Shown: in pieces, positions 35,022 to 42,423 of the stretch
Numbering within the stretch: the stretch's first letter is position 1
Layout: each line of letters begins with the position of its first letter
Source of the DNA: JBATTK01 sp049670505
GTDB lineage: Bacteria > Bacteroidota > Bacteroidia > Flavobacteriales > Flavobacteriaceae
Assembly: GCA_049670505.1 (NCBI GenBank)
Contig: JBATTK010000078.1
Coordinates: forward strand, 1 to 54,589
Direction of reading: 5' to 3'
Length of the DNA stretch: 54,589 nt
Program-made: the position numbers and the translations under genes
Notes under the pieces: model-generated
What the model was told of the DNA's origin: nothing
The model's input: the letters and a program-made list of their open reading frames with translations, nothing else
Databases searched by the model: none

Positions 35022-37216
35022 TTTTTATAAAATTTTGTGGATCTTCTACCCTCGGCATACTGAACGGAAATAATGTAGAGTCCGGAGGATAAATTGGCTA
35101 CATTGATTTCTTCGTTTATCAGGTTTCCTTCTTTAACCGTAATTCCCGATGTATTCACGATATGATAATAAAGAATATTGGAACTGCCTTCTAGAACAAT
35201 CCGTTCTGTGGTAGGATTGGGATATACGGAAAAATTAGGGACGGTCAATTCAATTAAGGAATCAAGGTCTTCAAGTTCAGTATCCCTTCCGGAAAAAGTA
35301 AATCCCATTCTAGCACTATACTCAGAAGCCATATTTACTGTGCAACTTGTCCTTAATCGTAATTCATACTCGTTTCCATGGATTAAATTTTCCAATAGCA
35401 ATGAATTATCGTTCGTATGGGATGTAATCCATTCGGTACTTGTCTTCAGTTTATACTGTACTTCAAAAAGTGCGTCGGCCATAGGTGTCCACTGCAATAC
35501 CAAAGATTTTTCTTCTGGCTCGGTTATGGTAATCCCTGAAGGCATATCAGCGGTACACTGGGTAACGGCGATGCCGGATATTACTATGGAAAAACTTCTT
35601 TGGCCACCATTCAGTGTTCCTTTATGGGTAACTTCAATTGTGTATTCTCCGGAGGGATTTGCAATGTCTATTTTTTCAAAAGGGTCTACCTTATTATCTC
35701 CTTTGGTCGCTGGGGCAGCAGCATTGGCCGCGCTTAATTTCCAAGGATAGTATAGCTCCCCATCTTTATGGATACGGATGTCCAAGTCGTCTACCAAAGC
35801 AGCACTAATATCATTAAGATTTCCTTTGTTTATCTGTCCGGAAGCGGGATCTGTCCATGAAATAGAGGCTGCCAAAGGTTCTTTTCCATTGGATCTTACC
35901 TTTATACTATAGGTATTTCCTTCATTAAGGACTTCTTCCGATATGATGGTTTGGTAATCATTGCTTACGATAATTTCCGCCGCTCTTTTCGAATTCATAA
36001 TCCCCCAGCCCATTTTATAATCGGGGCCAGGTAGGTCCACGTCATCCGCACTATGTAATACAAGGCCTTTTAAGGTAGCCGCCTTCATATAATTTTTATT
36101 CAATTTTTCATAATACTGTTGAAGTAATAACATAGATCCCGTAACTCCGGGAGCCGCCATAGAAGTTCCGGAAGACTTATCATAAGCTTTATTGTTACTG
36201 GAACTTGTGGAATAAACGTTTGATCCTATACCGGCAATATCAGGTTTGATCCTCCCATCATCCAAAGGTCCAAAGCTACTGTAGTTGGAAACAGTGGCAC
36301 TCAATAAATTTCCGGCTCCATCTATATCCGTATCCGCTGCTGCCACGGTAATCCCATTCTTGGAAGTAGCAAAACCCAGCATTAAATCGAATCCATTGGA
36401 TGTGCTACCGTACATCGGCGACGTATTATGACCTACTTTTTGTGCATTACCGGCGGCCGTTACCATTAAGTAATAAGGTGCGTTGAACATAATCTTATCC
36501 CAATCTTGGGACACCCGTATGTAAGAACCAAAATACCAATCCGGAACATTGGCCGGATTTATTCCGTAGGAATGATTGGACAACAGCAACCCATTGGCTG
36601 CAGCTTCGGAGACTTCGATCTTATCCCTTTTCCAATCCCCTGTTAAGGCATTCGCTTTGTAAGCCACTCCTTTTACCCTATTCTTTACACCTGAAGCGAT
36701 CAAAGTGCCCATTACCCGCGTTGCATGTAAACTTACTTCATCAGTTTGGTCCACCACCTCTAATCTGGCATCAAACTCCTGATGTGTAGTAAGGGCTATA
36801 CCGCTGTCCCAAACGCCTACATGCATTCCTTCTCCATTAATTCCTAGATTTAGAATACCGGTTTCGTAAAGGGTATTGGCCCGCGATGTTCTGCTCACAT
36901 TATCATTTAGGGTCATATAATACAGGGGAGTACCATCCGAACCTATATCCTGAAGTTCCGTATAGCCTCCATTGGGAAGTGTTTTGGAAATTTCCCATCC
37001 ATTGGACTTTGCCAAATTAAGAACCTTCTCCTCTTTTAAATCGAATTCCTTTTGAAATTGAGCACTTACCAAATTTATCTTGGATGAACGGTATTGCTCC
37101 TTTATGCTATTTAGCTGCTCTTTAGATTGGCCAAAAGAAAGCAATGTTGTCAGAAAAATAGCTAAAAAAAACGCACCTTTAAACGTTCCTTTTTTCGTAG
37201 GTTCTTTGTAGTCCAT
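35018..37216 (-). CDS. Secreted S8 (subtilisin-like) serine peptidase with type IX secretion sorting domain
   Basis: This is a 732-residue protein. It has a signal peptide (about 10-30), a short pro-region (30-125) and an S8 catalytic domain with Asp137 (VGVWDSGIA), His164 (SLHATRVMG), the oxyanion Asn257 (TAAGNAQ) and Ser352 (GTSMAAPG). A beta-sandwich P-domain-like or proprotein-convertase-type segment (about 440-560) and a fibronectin-III-like domain (about 565-655) follow. The end is a type A T9SS sorting domain beginning PNFSVYPNPTTERIVLEG. It should be exported across the outer membrane by PorSS/T9SS and degrade protein outside. Confidence 0.93.
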   Translation of the reverse strand: MDYKEPTKKGTFKGAFFLAIFLTTLLSFGQSKEQLNSIKEQYRSSKINLVSAQFQKEFDLKEEKVLNLAKSNGWEISKTLPNGGYTELQDIGSDGTPLYYMTLNDNVSRTSRANTLYETGILNLGINGEGMHVGVWDSGIALTTHQEFDARLEVVDQTDEVSLHATRVMGTLIASGVKNRVKGVAYKANALTGDWKRDKIEVSEAAANGLLLSNHSYGINPANVPDWYFGSYIRVSQDWDKIMFNAPYYLMVTAAGNAQKVGHNTSPMYGSTSNGFDLMLGFATSKNGITVAAADTDIDGAGNLLSATVSNYSSFGPLDDGRIKPDIAGIGSNVYSTSSSNNKAYDKSSGTSMAAPGVTGSMLLLQQYYEKLNKNYMKAATLKGLVLHSADDVDLPGPDYKMGWGIMNSKRAAEIIVSNDYQTIISEEVLNEGNTYSIKVRSNGKEPLAASISWTDPASGQINKGNLNDISAALVDDLDIRIHKDGELYYPWKLSAANAAAPATKGDNKVDPFEKIDIANPSGEYTIEVTHKGTLNGGQRSFSIVISGIAVTQCTADMPSGITITEPEEKSLVLQWTPMADALFEVQYKLKTSTEWITSHTNDNSLLLENLIHGNEYELRLRTSCTVNMASEYSARMGFTFSGRDTELEDLDSLIELTVPNFSVYPNPTTERIVLEGSSNILYYHIVNTSGITVKEGNLINEEINVANLSSGLYIISVQYAEGRRSTKFYKN

Positions 37217-37273
37217 GTTATGTTCAGTAAGATTTGGACCACAATAATATTATATTTTGCGATTATCATCGAT

Positions 37274-37289
37274 AAAAAGCGCGCTTTTT
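37274..37289. promoter_or_regulatory. Perfect 16-bp palindrome upstream of the subtilase gene
   Basis: AAAAAGCGCGCTTTTT is a perfect 16-bp palindrome 58-73 nt upstream of the peptidase start. It could be a regulator binding site or a stem in the leader. Followed by TTT on the plus strand, it has no gene there to terminate. The neighbouring 37217-37389 sequence shows no credible gene. Confidence 0.4.
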
Positions 37290-37389
37290 TCGACAAAATG
37301 CATTGTGAATGTTGTGAAAGTTCAAAAAAGAGTTGTTTAGGTATTTTTTTAACCCTGGATTATTCAAAGGCGGCTAAAAACAAAGGTTC

Positions 37390-38364
37390 CTATATATTGA
37401 ATTTTAATTGGATGTAGACCGGAAAATGATCACTATATCCACCTAAATACTTTCGTCCCACATAAGTTCTGAACGGACTTCCTTTATACTTGCCTTTCCA
37501 TTCCGTTAAAATGCGTTCATCAAAAATATTCGCATGGGCAAAACTATGTGTGCCTTTTTGGTGATCAAAGAAATTATGTGATACTATAATTTGATCAAAA
37601 AGATTCCAGCTCCTTCTGTAATTGGCACTCCCCCTGTAGGGAGAATGTAATTTTTCCATAGGGTTATACAGGGAGTCTCGCTCCATTAACACTTGTAGAC
37701 TTTTAGAAGAGGGGTCATCGTTAAAATCTCCCATAATAATATAATTGGGTTTTTTGTGGTCCTCTTCTATTTTGATCATAAAATCCTTTAGGGTCTCCGC
37801 GGCCTGTATTCTTTTATAGTCCGTTGCTATACCCCCGTCCCTTCGAGAAGGCCAATGGTTTACAAAAACATGGACCTCCTCCCCATTCAATTTTCCTTTT
37901 ACGTACAATATGTCCCTAGTAGTATCCCTCTTTCCATTGGGCTCATATAGCAATACGGTAATAGGCTCCGAATAAACAGCTTCAAAATAGTCTGCATGAT
38001 AGATAAGTGCGGTATCTATGCCACGTTCGTCCGGGGAATCATAGTGTACGTACCCGTAGTTTGTCTTTCGTAGTGGTTCGGCCGAAATCAGGTCGCTTAT
38101 CACCTCCTCATTTTCTACTTCGGCAACACCGATCAATACAGGAAATCGCTTGTCGGAATCCATCCCGACCCGCGAAATAGTCCTCGCCAAGTTGTAGAGT
38201 TTCTTTTTGTAACGCTTCTTAGACCATTTCTTAACCCCTTTAGGAGTAAAATCATCATCCAAAGTATAGGGGTCATCCACAGTATCAAAAAGATTTTCCA
38301 GATTATAAAACGCAATCGTGTGCAGTTGACCGACTTTCTTTCGTTTAAGAAATGGAAAAATCAT
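37390..38364 (-). CDS. Endonuclease/exonuclease/phosphatase family protein
   Basis: The ATG at 38364 is chosen over an upstream TTG; 324 residues result. The EEP fold is clear: HTIAFYNLENLFDTVDD at the start, IGVAEVENEEVI with the catalytic Glu, VFVNHWPSRRDG, IIMGDFNDDPSS with the Asp-Asn pair, and GGYSDHFPVYIQL with the terminal catalytic Asp-His. EEP enzymes cut nucleic acids or phosphoesters; no signal peptide is visible in this one. It lies 173 nt upstream of the subtilase on the same strand and is divergent from hflX. Confidence 0.9.
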   Translation of the reverse strand: MIFPFLKRKKVGQLHTIAFYNLENLFDTVDDPYTLDDDFTPKGVKKWSKKRYKKKLYNLARTISRVGMDSDKRFPVLIGVAEVENEEVISDLISAEPLRKTNYGYVHYDSPDERGIDTALIYHADYFEAVYSEPITVLLYEPNGKRDTTRDILYVKGKLNGEEVHVFVNHWPSRRDGGIATDYKRIQAAETLKDFMIKIEEDHKKPNYIIMGDFNDDPSSKSLQVLMERDSLYNPMEKLHSPYRGSANYRRSWNLFDQIIVSHNFFDHQKGTHSFAHANIFDERILTEWKGKYKGSPFRTYVGRKYLGGYSDHFPVYIQLKFNI

Positions 38365-38441
38365 ACTTTTTATGGTTGGAATACTAAAATACAAAAATAG
38401 CTTGGCCAGTATTCATTAGATTTGCATATTAATTAAGTTTT

Positions 38442-39653
38442 ATGTTAGAAAAGAAGGCCATTATCTATGAGAAAACTGTTCTTATAGGTGTTATGAACAG
38501 GCAGCAAAATGAAGAGAAGGTAAAAGAATATCTGGACGAACTGGAATTTCTTACGTATACCGCTGGCGGTGAGGTATGCAAACGCTTTGTTCAACGTATA
38601 GAATTACCCAATCCCAAAACCTATATAGGTAGCGGTAAAATGCAAGAGGTAGAATCCTTTGTGGATGAGCACCAAATAGGTTCCGTAATTTTCGACGATG
38701 AGCTTAGCCCAGCACAACAACGCAACATAGAAAAACAATTACGATGCAAAATCCTGGACCGTACCAGTCTTATTCTTGACATTTTTGCCCAGCGTGCGCA
38801 AACCAGTTATGCACGAACCCAAGTAGAACTGGCGCAATATGAATATTTACTTCCCAGACTTACGGGGCTTTGGACACACTTGGAACGCCAGAAAGGTGGT
38901 ATTGGAATGCGTGGTCCCGGTGAAACGGAGATTGAAACGGATAGACGTATTGTTAGGGATAGAATTGCCCTCTTAAAGAAAAAATTGTTAAAGATCGATA
39001 AACAAATGGAGACCCAGCGAGGTAATCGGGGCTCACTTGTTCGCGTGGCCTTGGTGGGATATACCAATGTTGGAAAATCAACCCTGATGAACGTAATCAG
39101 TAAAAGTGACGTCTTCGCCGAAAACAAACTCTTTGCTACTTTGGACACCACGGTCCGTAAAGTCGTCATTGGAAACCTCCCTTTTCTACTAAGTGACACG
39201 GTGGGATTTATCCGTAAGCTTCCCACGCAGTTGGTAGAGAGTTTTAAGAGTACGTTGGACGAAGTAAGGGAAGCCGATCTATTATTGCATGTAGTGGACA
39301 TATCCCATACCAACTTTGAGGAACATATAGCTTCAGTCCATAAAATTTTAAATGAAATCGGAAGTGGGGATAAACGGACTATTATGGTGTTCAATAAAAT
39401 CGACCAATATGAATACGATATCATAGATGCGGATGATCTGGTTACCGAAAAAACAAAGAAACACTTCACCATGGAGGAATGGGAGCAAACTTGGATGCAA
39501 AAGGTAGGGAACAACGCTATTTTTATTTCTGCCTTGAACAAAGAAAATCTAGCGGAGTTCAAAAAAAGAGTCTATGATGAGGTTAGGGATATACATGTTA
39601 CCCGTTTTCCCTATAATAATTTCCTGTATCCGGAACATTTGGATAATTATTAA
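38442..39653 (+). CDS. hflX: Ribosome-associated GTPase HflX
   Basis: This 403-residue GTPase has the HflX N-terminal domain (YIGSGKMQEV, FDDELSPAQQRNIE) and the linker motif GGIGMRGPGETEIETDRR. The G domain has G1 GYTNVGKS at residues 206-213, G3 DTVGFIRKLP and G4 NKID. HflX splits or rescues ribosomes under stress. Length is normal. A good intrinsic terminator begins inside its stop codon. It is followed by the intergenic region that contains the new RNA units. Confidence 0.95.
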   Translation: MLEKKAIIYEKTVLIGVMNRQQNEEKVKEYLDELEFLTYTAGGEVCKRFVQRIELPNPKTYIGSGKMQEVESFVDEHQIGSVIFDDELSPAQQRNIEKQLRCKILDRTSLILDIFAQRAQTSYARTQVELAQYEYLLPRLTGLWTHLERQKGGIGMRGPGETEIETDRRIVRDRIALLKKKLLKIDKQMETQRGNRGSLVRVALVGYTNVGKSTLMNVISKSDVFAENKLFATLDTTVRKVVIGNLPFLLSDTVGFIRKLPTQLVESFKSTLDEVREADLLLHVVDISHTNFEEHIASVHKILNEIGSGDKRTIMVFNKIDQYEYDIIDADDLVTEKTKKHFTMEEWEQTWMQKVGNNAIFISALNKENLAEFKKRVYDEVRDIHVTRFPYNNFLYPEHLDNY

Positions 39654-39684
39654 AAACCATTCATTGGTTCAAATGAGGTTTTTT
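39652..39684 (+). terminator. Intrinsic terminator of hflX
   Basis: AAAAACC (39652-39658) pairs with GGTTTTT (39677-39683). An inner TCATT/AATGA stem (39661-39665/39672-39676) and a 2-nt bulge complete the hairpin, and the 3' arm ends in six T. It starts within the hflX stop codon. Confidence 0.75.
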
Positions 39685-39730
39685 ATCGAAAAAAACATAC
39701 AATTGTTTATTTCACAACACTTTGCTGCTT

Positions 39731-39776
39731 GTTCACAACAAAAATTTAGCATTTTCAGAAGTCGATTCTATATTTA
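39731..39776 (+). promoter_or_regulatory. Promoter of RNA unit 1
   Basis: A conserved upstream box (GTTCACAACAAAAATTTAG, 39731-39749) contains TTAG, then 19 nt, then TATATTTA (39769-39776). The same box, spacing and TAnnTTTA element occur at the other two RNA units, while the spacer sequence differs. That is the expected behaviour of a conserved promoter. Confidence 0.7.
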
Positions 39777-39782
39777 TAGTGT

Positions 39783-39940
39783 AATTAAGTGTTAGCGTAA
39801 ACCCCAAATTTTGCTCCTGCTTAATCACTCAAAGTGCTGGCTAAAATGGGTACTTTATAAAAATAGCTGAAAAATTGTTGAACCAAATTTTACGAAACCT
39901 ACTTTATAAATTTCCCCCGACGGCATCGTCGGGGTTTTTT
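39783..39940 (+). ncRNA. Candidate small RNA, unit 1 (divergent member of a three-copy family)
   Basis: Transcription is predicted to start about 7 nt after the -7 box, in GTAATTAAGTG, which is identical in all three units. The first 35 nt or so, including ACCCCAAATT, match units 2 and 3. The middle differs and contains its own CACT-CAA-AGTG hairpin (39826-39836) and a TTAGC/GCTAA pairing (39792-39796/39840-39844) that echoes the outer stem of the other units. The shared box AAACCTACTT (39895-39904) follows, then a terminator: CCCCGACG-GCAT-CGTCGGGG (39915-39934) with six T. No start codon with a useful frame lies inside. I do not recognise the family; Flavo-1 is one known flavobacterial RNA motif to compare. 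The two ends are inferred, not measured. Confidence 0.65.
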
Positions 39941-39979
39941 ATTCTTTAATAATAGTAACCGCCTTTTTTCCTTGAGCTG

Positions 39980-40141
39980 CTATTCTTGGGTTTCCTTTCT
40001 TAGACCTTCAACTTCGCCCAGTAAATATTCTATTCCCTGTTTCTGTAATACACCTGTATTATCCGTCAAAAATACAAGTTTAAAATTCTCTTTATGGATG
40101 TACTTGTGCCTATGACCAAGGTTGTTCATCGAAGAAACCAT
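39980..40141 (-). CDS. Hypothetical 53-residue protein between RNA units 1 and 2
   Basis: A minus-strand frame from ATG 40141 to TAG at 39980 encodes 53 residues with a protein-like composition: MVSSMNNLGHRHKYIHKENF, then KLVFLTDNTGVLQKQGIEYL and an acidic C-terminal end. A TAAATTTT stretch just upstream of the start could be a -7 box, which would make the mRNA nearly leaderless and divergent from RNA unit 2. No family is recognised, and chance cannot be excluded for a frame this short. Confidence 0.35.
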   Translation of the reverse strand: MVSSMNNLGHRHKYIHKENFKLVFLTDNTGVLQKQGIEYLLGEVEGLRKETQE

Positions 40142-40173
40142 ACCGTTAAAATTTACACCACGTTTTAAGTGAA

Positions 40174-40219
40174 GTTGACAACAAAAATTTAGTTTTCATG
40201 AATCACCATCCTATCTTTA
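40174..40219 (+). promoter_or_regulatory. Promoter of RNA unit 2
   Basis: The box GTTGACAACAAAAATTTAG (40174-40192) differs at one position from that of unit 1. TTAG is followed by exactly 19 nt and then TATCTTTA (40212-40219). The layout is identical to units 1 and 3. Confidence 0.75.
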
Positions 40220-40225
40220 CATTGT

Positions 40226-40384
40226 AATTAAGTGAAAGTGTTTAACCCCAAATTAACCACTGACTTAGCCTCTAAATGCTTGGGATCCCAAATCCCAATA
40301 ACCTACTAAGCTAAGATTAAATACCAACCCAATTAAACCTACTTGACCAAAAAAGCCCTGACGGAATCGTCAGGGCTTTTTTTT
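40226..40384 (+). ncRNA. Candidate small RNA, unit 2
   Basis: This is a predicted RNA of about 158 nt. From the end of the -7 box onward, 74 consecutive bases (40216-40289) are identical to unit 3. The RNA can form an outer stem CTTAGC/GCTAAG (40264-40269/40310-40315) that encloses a 7-bp hairpin TTGGGAT-CCCAA-ATCCCAA (40280-40298). The AAACCTACTT box is at 40335-40344, and the terminator AGCCCTGACG-GAAT-CGTCAGGGCT at 40354-40377 ends in eight T. A 12-codon frame starting at the ATG inside is not kept in unit 3, so it is not coding. Function is unknown. Confidence 0.75.
40354..40384. terminator. Bidirectional terminator of RNA unit 2 and the 40430 lipoprotein gene
   Basis: The 10-bp stem AGCCCTGACG/CGTCAGGGCT has a 4-nt loop, with T8 on the plus side and a run of T on the minus side as well. 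It can serve both the RNA and the minus-strand lipoprotein gene that ends at 40430. Confidence 0.85.
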
Positions 40385-40429
40385 ATCGATCAATTACAAT
40401 TGATAAGGACTTATTTTCATATTGGGTTT

Positions 40430-41092
40430 TTAATTTTGTTTGGACGCTAGACCATCCCCGTCAATGAATATCCTTCCAGAATTATTGGAAATGTAAACCC
40501 CTTGGGGATCACCATTGTCATCCAACATTGCTCCAAAAAACTGCACATTTTCAATTCCGCTAGACGTGATAACTCCCGATATGACCACTGCGGTCGTGGC
40601 TGGAGCAGATCCCAACTGTGTGGTGGTCTTGGCATATACCGTAAATGTGCCATTAGCTCCTGTAACAAAGGAACCGTTTCCTTCATCGGTCTGTCCCCCT
40701 GAACCTGAAACACCAGAAAAATCAATGGTTAAATTATCATTATTCTGATTGGAAAAAGTGGTAAGATATTCCCCTCTATCTTCTCCAAGATTGTCGGAAT
40801 CGCTTGGTATATTCGAGTTTTCCAAAACAAAGGGATTAATTAAGTAAGTTCCGCCAAGACTCGGTGGTGTATTGCCAACATTAACTTTAAATCCCAGCGA
40901 TACCATCGTATCTACAAAACTATCATTGTAAAAGTTTCTAACTTCTTCCATTGAGCCTTCAGAATTGAGGACCGCTATCTCGTTTCCATCATCATCTTTG
41001 CTACAGGCCACAGTAGTTATAATGAATACTACCATTAGTGAAATTTTAAACCAGCAGGTAATTCTTATTTTGTTCCTTACGTTTATTTTCAT
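40430..41092 (-). CDS. Lipoprotein of unknown function
   Basis: This 220-residue protein has a lipoprotein signal (VVFIITTVACSKDD, Cys about 30). The rest is beta-rich and Gly/Ser/Asn-rich, with FYNDSFVDTMVSLGFKVNVG, LTIDFSGVSGSGG, GSFVTGANGTFTVYAKTTTQ and a closing GVYISNNSGRIFIDGD. No catalytic motif or named domain is recognised. It lies 72 nt downstream of the next lipoprotein gene on the same strand. It is probably cell-surface and is the last gene of the module between RNA units 2 and 3. Confidence 0.75.
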   Translation of the reverse strand: MKINVRNKIRITCWFKISLMVVFIITTVACSKDDDGNEIAVLNSEGSMEEVRNFYNDSFVDTMVSLGFKVNVGNTPPSLGGTYLINPFVLENSNIPSDSDNLGEDRGEYLTTFSNQNNDNLTIDFSGVSGSGGQTDEGNGSFVTGANGTFTVYAKTTTQLGSAPATTAVVISGVITSSGIENVQFFGAMLDDNGDPQGVYISNNSGRIFIDGDGLASKQN

Positions 41093-41164
41093 AGTTTGAA
41101 AAATTTAAATGTTTCTATTACTTTTTATCTTGGGAACATTTTTTGAGGTAAATCACAATCGTCT

Positions 41165-42136
41165 TTATTGAAAATATGCCAGCATTTGAACCACTTCTTC
41201 AGGGTCTGGGACGTGACCTCCACCAAACGTCTTTCCGTTGATATGGTATAAAATGGGAATTACAAGGGCCACTTCATCCGTTAGAATGCACGAAGCGTGT
41301 TCAAGGGTGGTATTGATTGTACCATCGGCACCGGCAATTACAATATTCTCCGTGCCCGATCGAGATCCAATAGGAGGATTTGTTGGGTTGATAAAATCGT
41401 TCATAAAGTCTATGGCCTCACCCACTTTCCTTGTTTTGTTGAGATAGGCCAACCAAAATGTATATGTACCATTAGGAATCATTCCTTCCAAAGCAATTTC
41501 CACGATTGCCGAGTTACCGTTGCAATGAACCATAAGGTTACCTTTTGCCATTTTATATTCGGCCAGTGTTATGTGATGGCCATCCGGTGTTATAATAGGG
41601 GTCAGTAAGCCCAAGGGGGCATCAAAAATATTCGCAGCATATAAAGGTTCATTGGGATTTGTAGGTGTATCCCCATTTTCATCCTTTATTTCCTCCAATA
41701 ATTGTACATCCCCGAAGTTGAGGTGAGCAACTACCGGTTGCGGGTCCACCACAAAATCGACGGATGTAGCCTGATTATTCTGAACATTTGCAGTGGCAGG
41801 GTTTGCCACGACCGCCTTGGTGGCAAGAGGAGGAACAAGGGTTACTTCATAAGAGCCGATACCTTTGGTGGTGCCTTCAAAATTCCCTTGGGCATCCGTA
41901 ACTCGTTCCAATTTATCGGACCCTTTTAAAATGGTAATGGTCGTACCGGGATACGGATTCCCATTTTCATCGGTCACCGATCCTTTGACCGTTCCTTTTA
42001 GGGTTGGGGGCTGTGACCCTTGGCCCGAATCATTAGTGCTGCATCCTATAAGTAATAATACGAATACCGCTGCTGCTATAATTCCACATATGGAGCTAAC
42101 TTCAATAGGTCCGTTGTAGTTTTTTGTTGAGCGCAT
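41165..42136 (-). CDS. Lipoprotein with CarboxypepD_reg-like domain
   Basis: This 323-residue protein has a lipoprotein signal (LLLIGC, Cys32). An N-terminal carboxypeptidase-regulatory-like beta-sandwich (about 45-125) follows: GTVKGSVTDENGNPYPGTTITILKG and VTDAQGNFEGTTKGIGSYEVTLV. The C-terminal part (about 135-320) is not recognised but contains HGHHITLAEY-like and TYTFWLAYLNKTRKVGEAIDF stretches. Such domains often sit on surface lipoproteins of Bacteroidota. Direct repeats lie upstream of its start, and an adjacent hybrid sensor/AraC gene may control it. Confidence 0.8.
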   Translation of the reverse strand: MRSTKNYNGPIEVSSICGIIAAAVFVLLLIGCSTNDSGQGSQPPTLKGTVKGSVTDENGNPYPGTTITILKGSDKLERVTDAQGNFEGTTKGIGSYEVTLVPPLATKAVVANPATANVQNNQATSVDFVVDPQPVVAHLNFGDVQLLEEIKDENGDTPTNPNEPLYAANIFDAPLGLLTPIITPDGHHITLAEYKMAKGNLMVHCNGNSAIVEIALEGMIPNGTYTFWLAYLNKTRKVGEAIDFMNDFINPTNPPIGSRSGTENIVIAGADGTINTTLEHASCILTDEVALVIPILYHINGKTFGGGHVPDPEEVVQMLAYFQ

Positions 42137-42207
42137 AATACTTCCTTTTAATGATGAACAATTAACTTTTTGGGGAACTATGTAATCAACACCTCAAAAC
42201 TATGATA

Positions 42208-42260
42208 ACAGTCTTCCGATAACTAACAGTAGGGTTCCATATAATGACAGTATGGTCCAA
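42208..42260. promoter_or_regulatory. Tandem ACAGT repeats upstream of the CarboxypepD_reg lipoprotein gene
   Basis: ACAGT starts at 42208, 42226 and 42247. The last two belong to longer direct repeats (ACAGTAGGGTTCCA and ACAGTATGGTCCAA) exactly 21 bp apart, two helical turns. Direct repeats with this spacing are typical of AraC-family sites, and the neighbouring gene encodes an AraC output domain. They lie about 70-125 nt upstream of the gene at 41165-42136. The remaining 42137-42423 sequence has no gene. Confidence 0.5.
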
Positions 42261-42423
42261 GCATGGAAATCAGGTTTTGGATGTTGAATTTTAGAAGATA
42301 GCTGATAGATAGGAGCAGTTAGATGGTGAACAGTAATCATGTGAGGAAGTTGGAGGTTGTATAGAAAAGTGCGGAAACCTTTTAGATTAAAACCCTAAAA
42401 CATGCCCAGATAATCAGGAAGTT

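Noticed and set aside
35178..35750. A 190-codon plus-strand open frame
   Set aside because: It is antisense to the C-terminal part of the subtilase, including its T9SS domain, with no recognisable family.
37220..37417. A 65-codon plus-strand frame in the subtilase/EEP gap
   Set aside because: It runs through the 16-bp palindrome and into the antisense of the EEP gene, with no recognisable family and no clear promoter.
38807..39562. A 251-codon minus-strand open frame
   Set aside because: It lies entirely antisense to hflX, whose G1, G3 and G4 motifs are intact. Long antisense frames arise from the codon bias of the real gene; the translation is Ser/Arg/Leu-rich with no domain.
39574..39795. 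A 73-codon plus-strand frame across the end of hflX
   Set aside because: It overlaps hflX out of frame, crosses its terminator and runs into the promoter of RNA unit 1.
40277..40315. A 12-codon frame (starting MLGIPN) inside RNA unit 2 as a possible leader peptide
   Set aside because: Unit 3 has a 2-nt longer loop that changes the frame after six codons while the hairpin is kept, so selection acts on structure.
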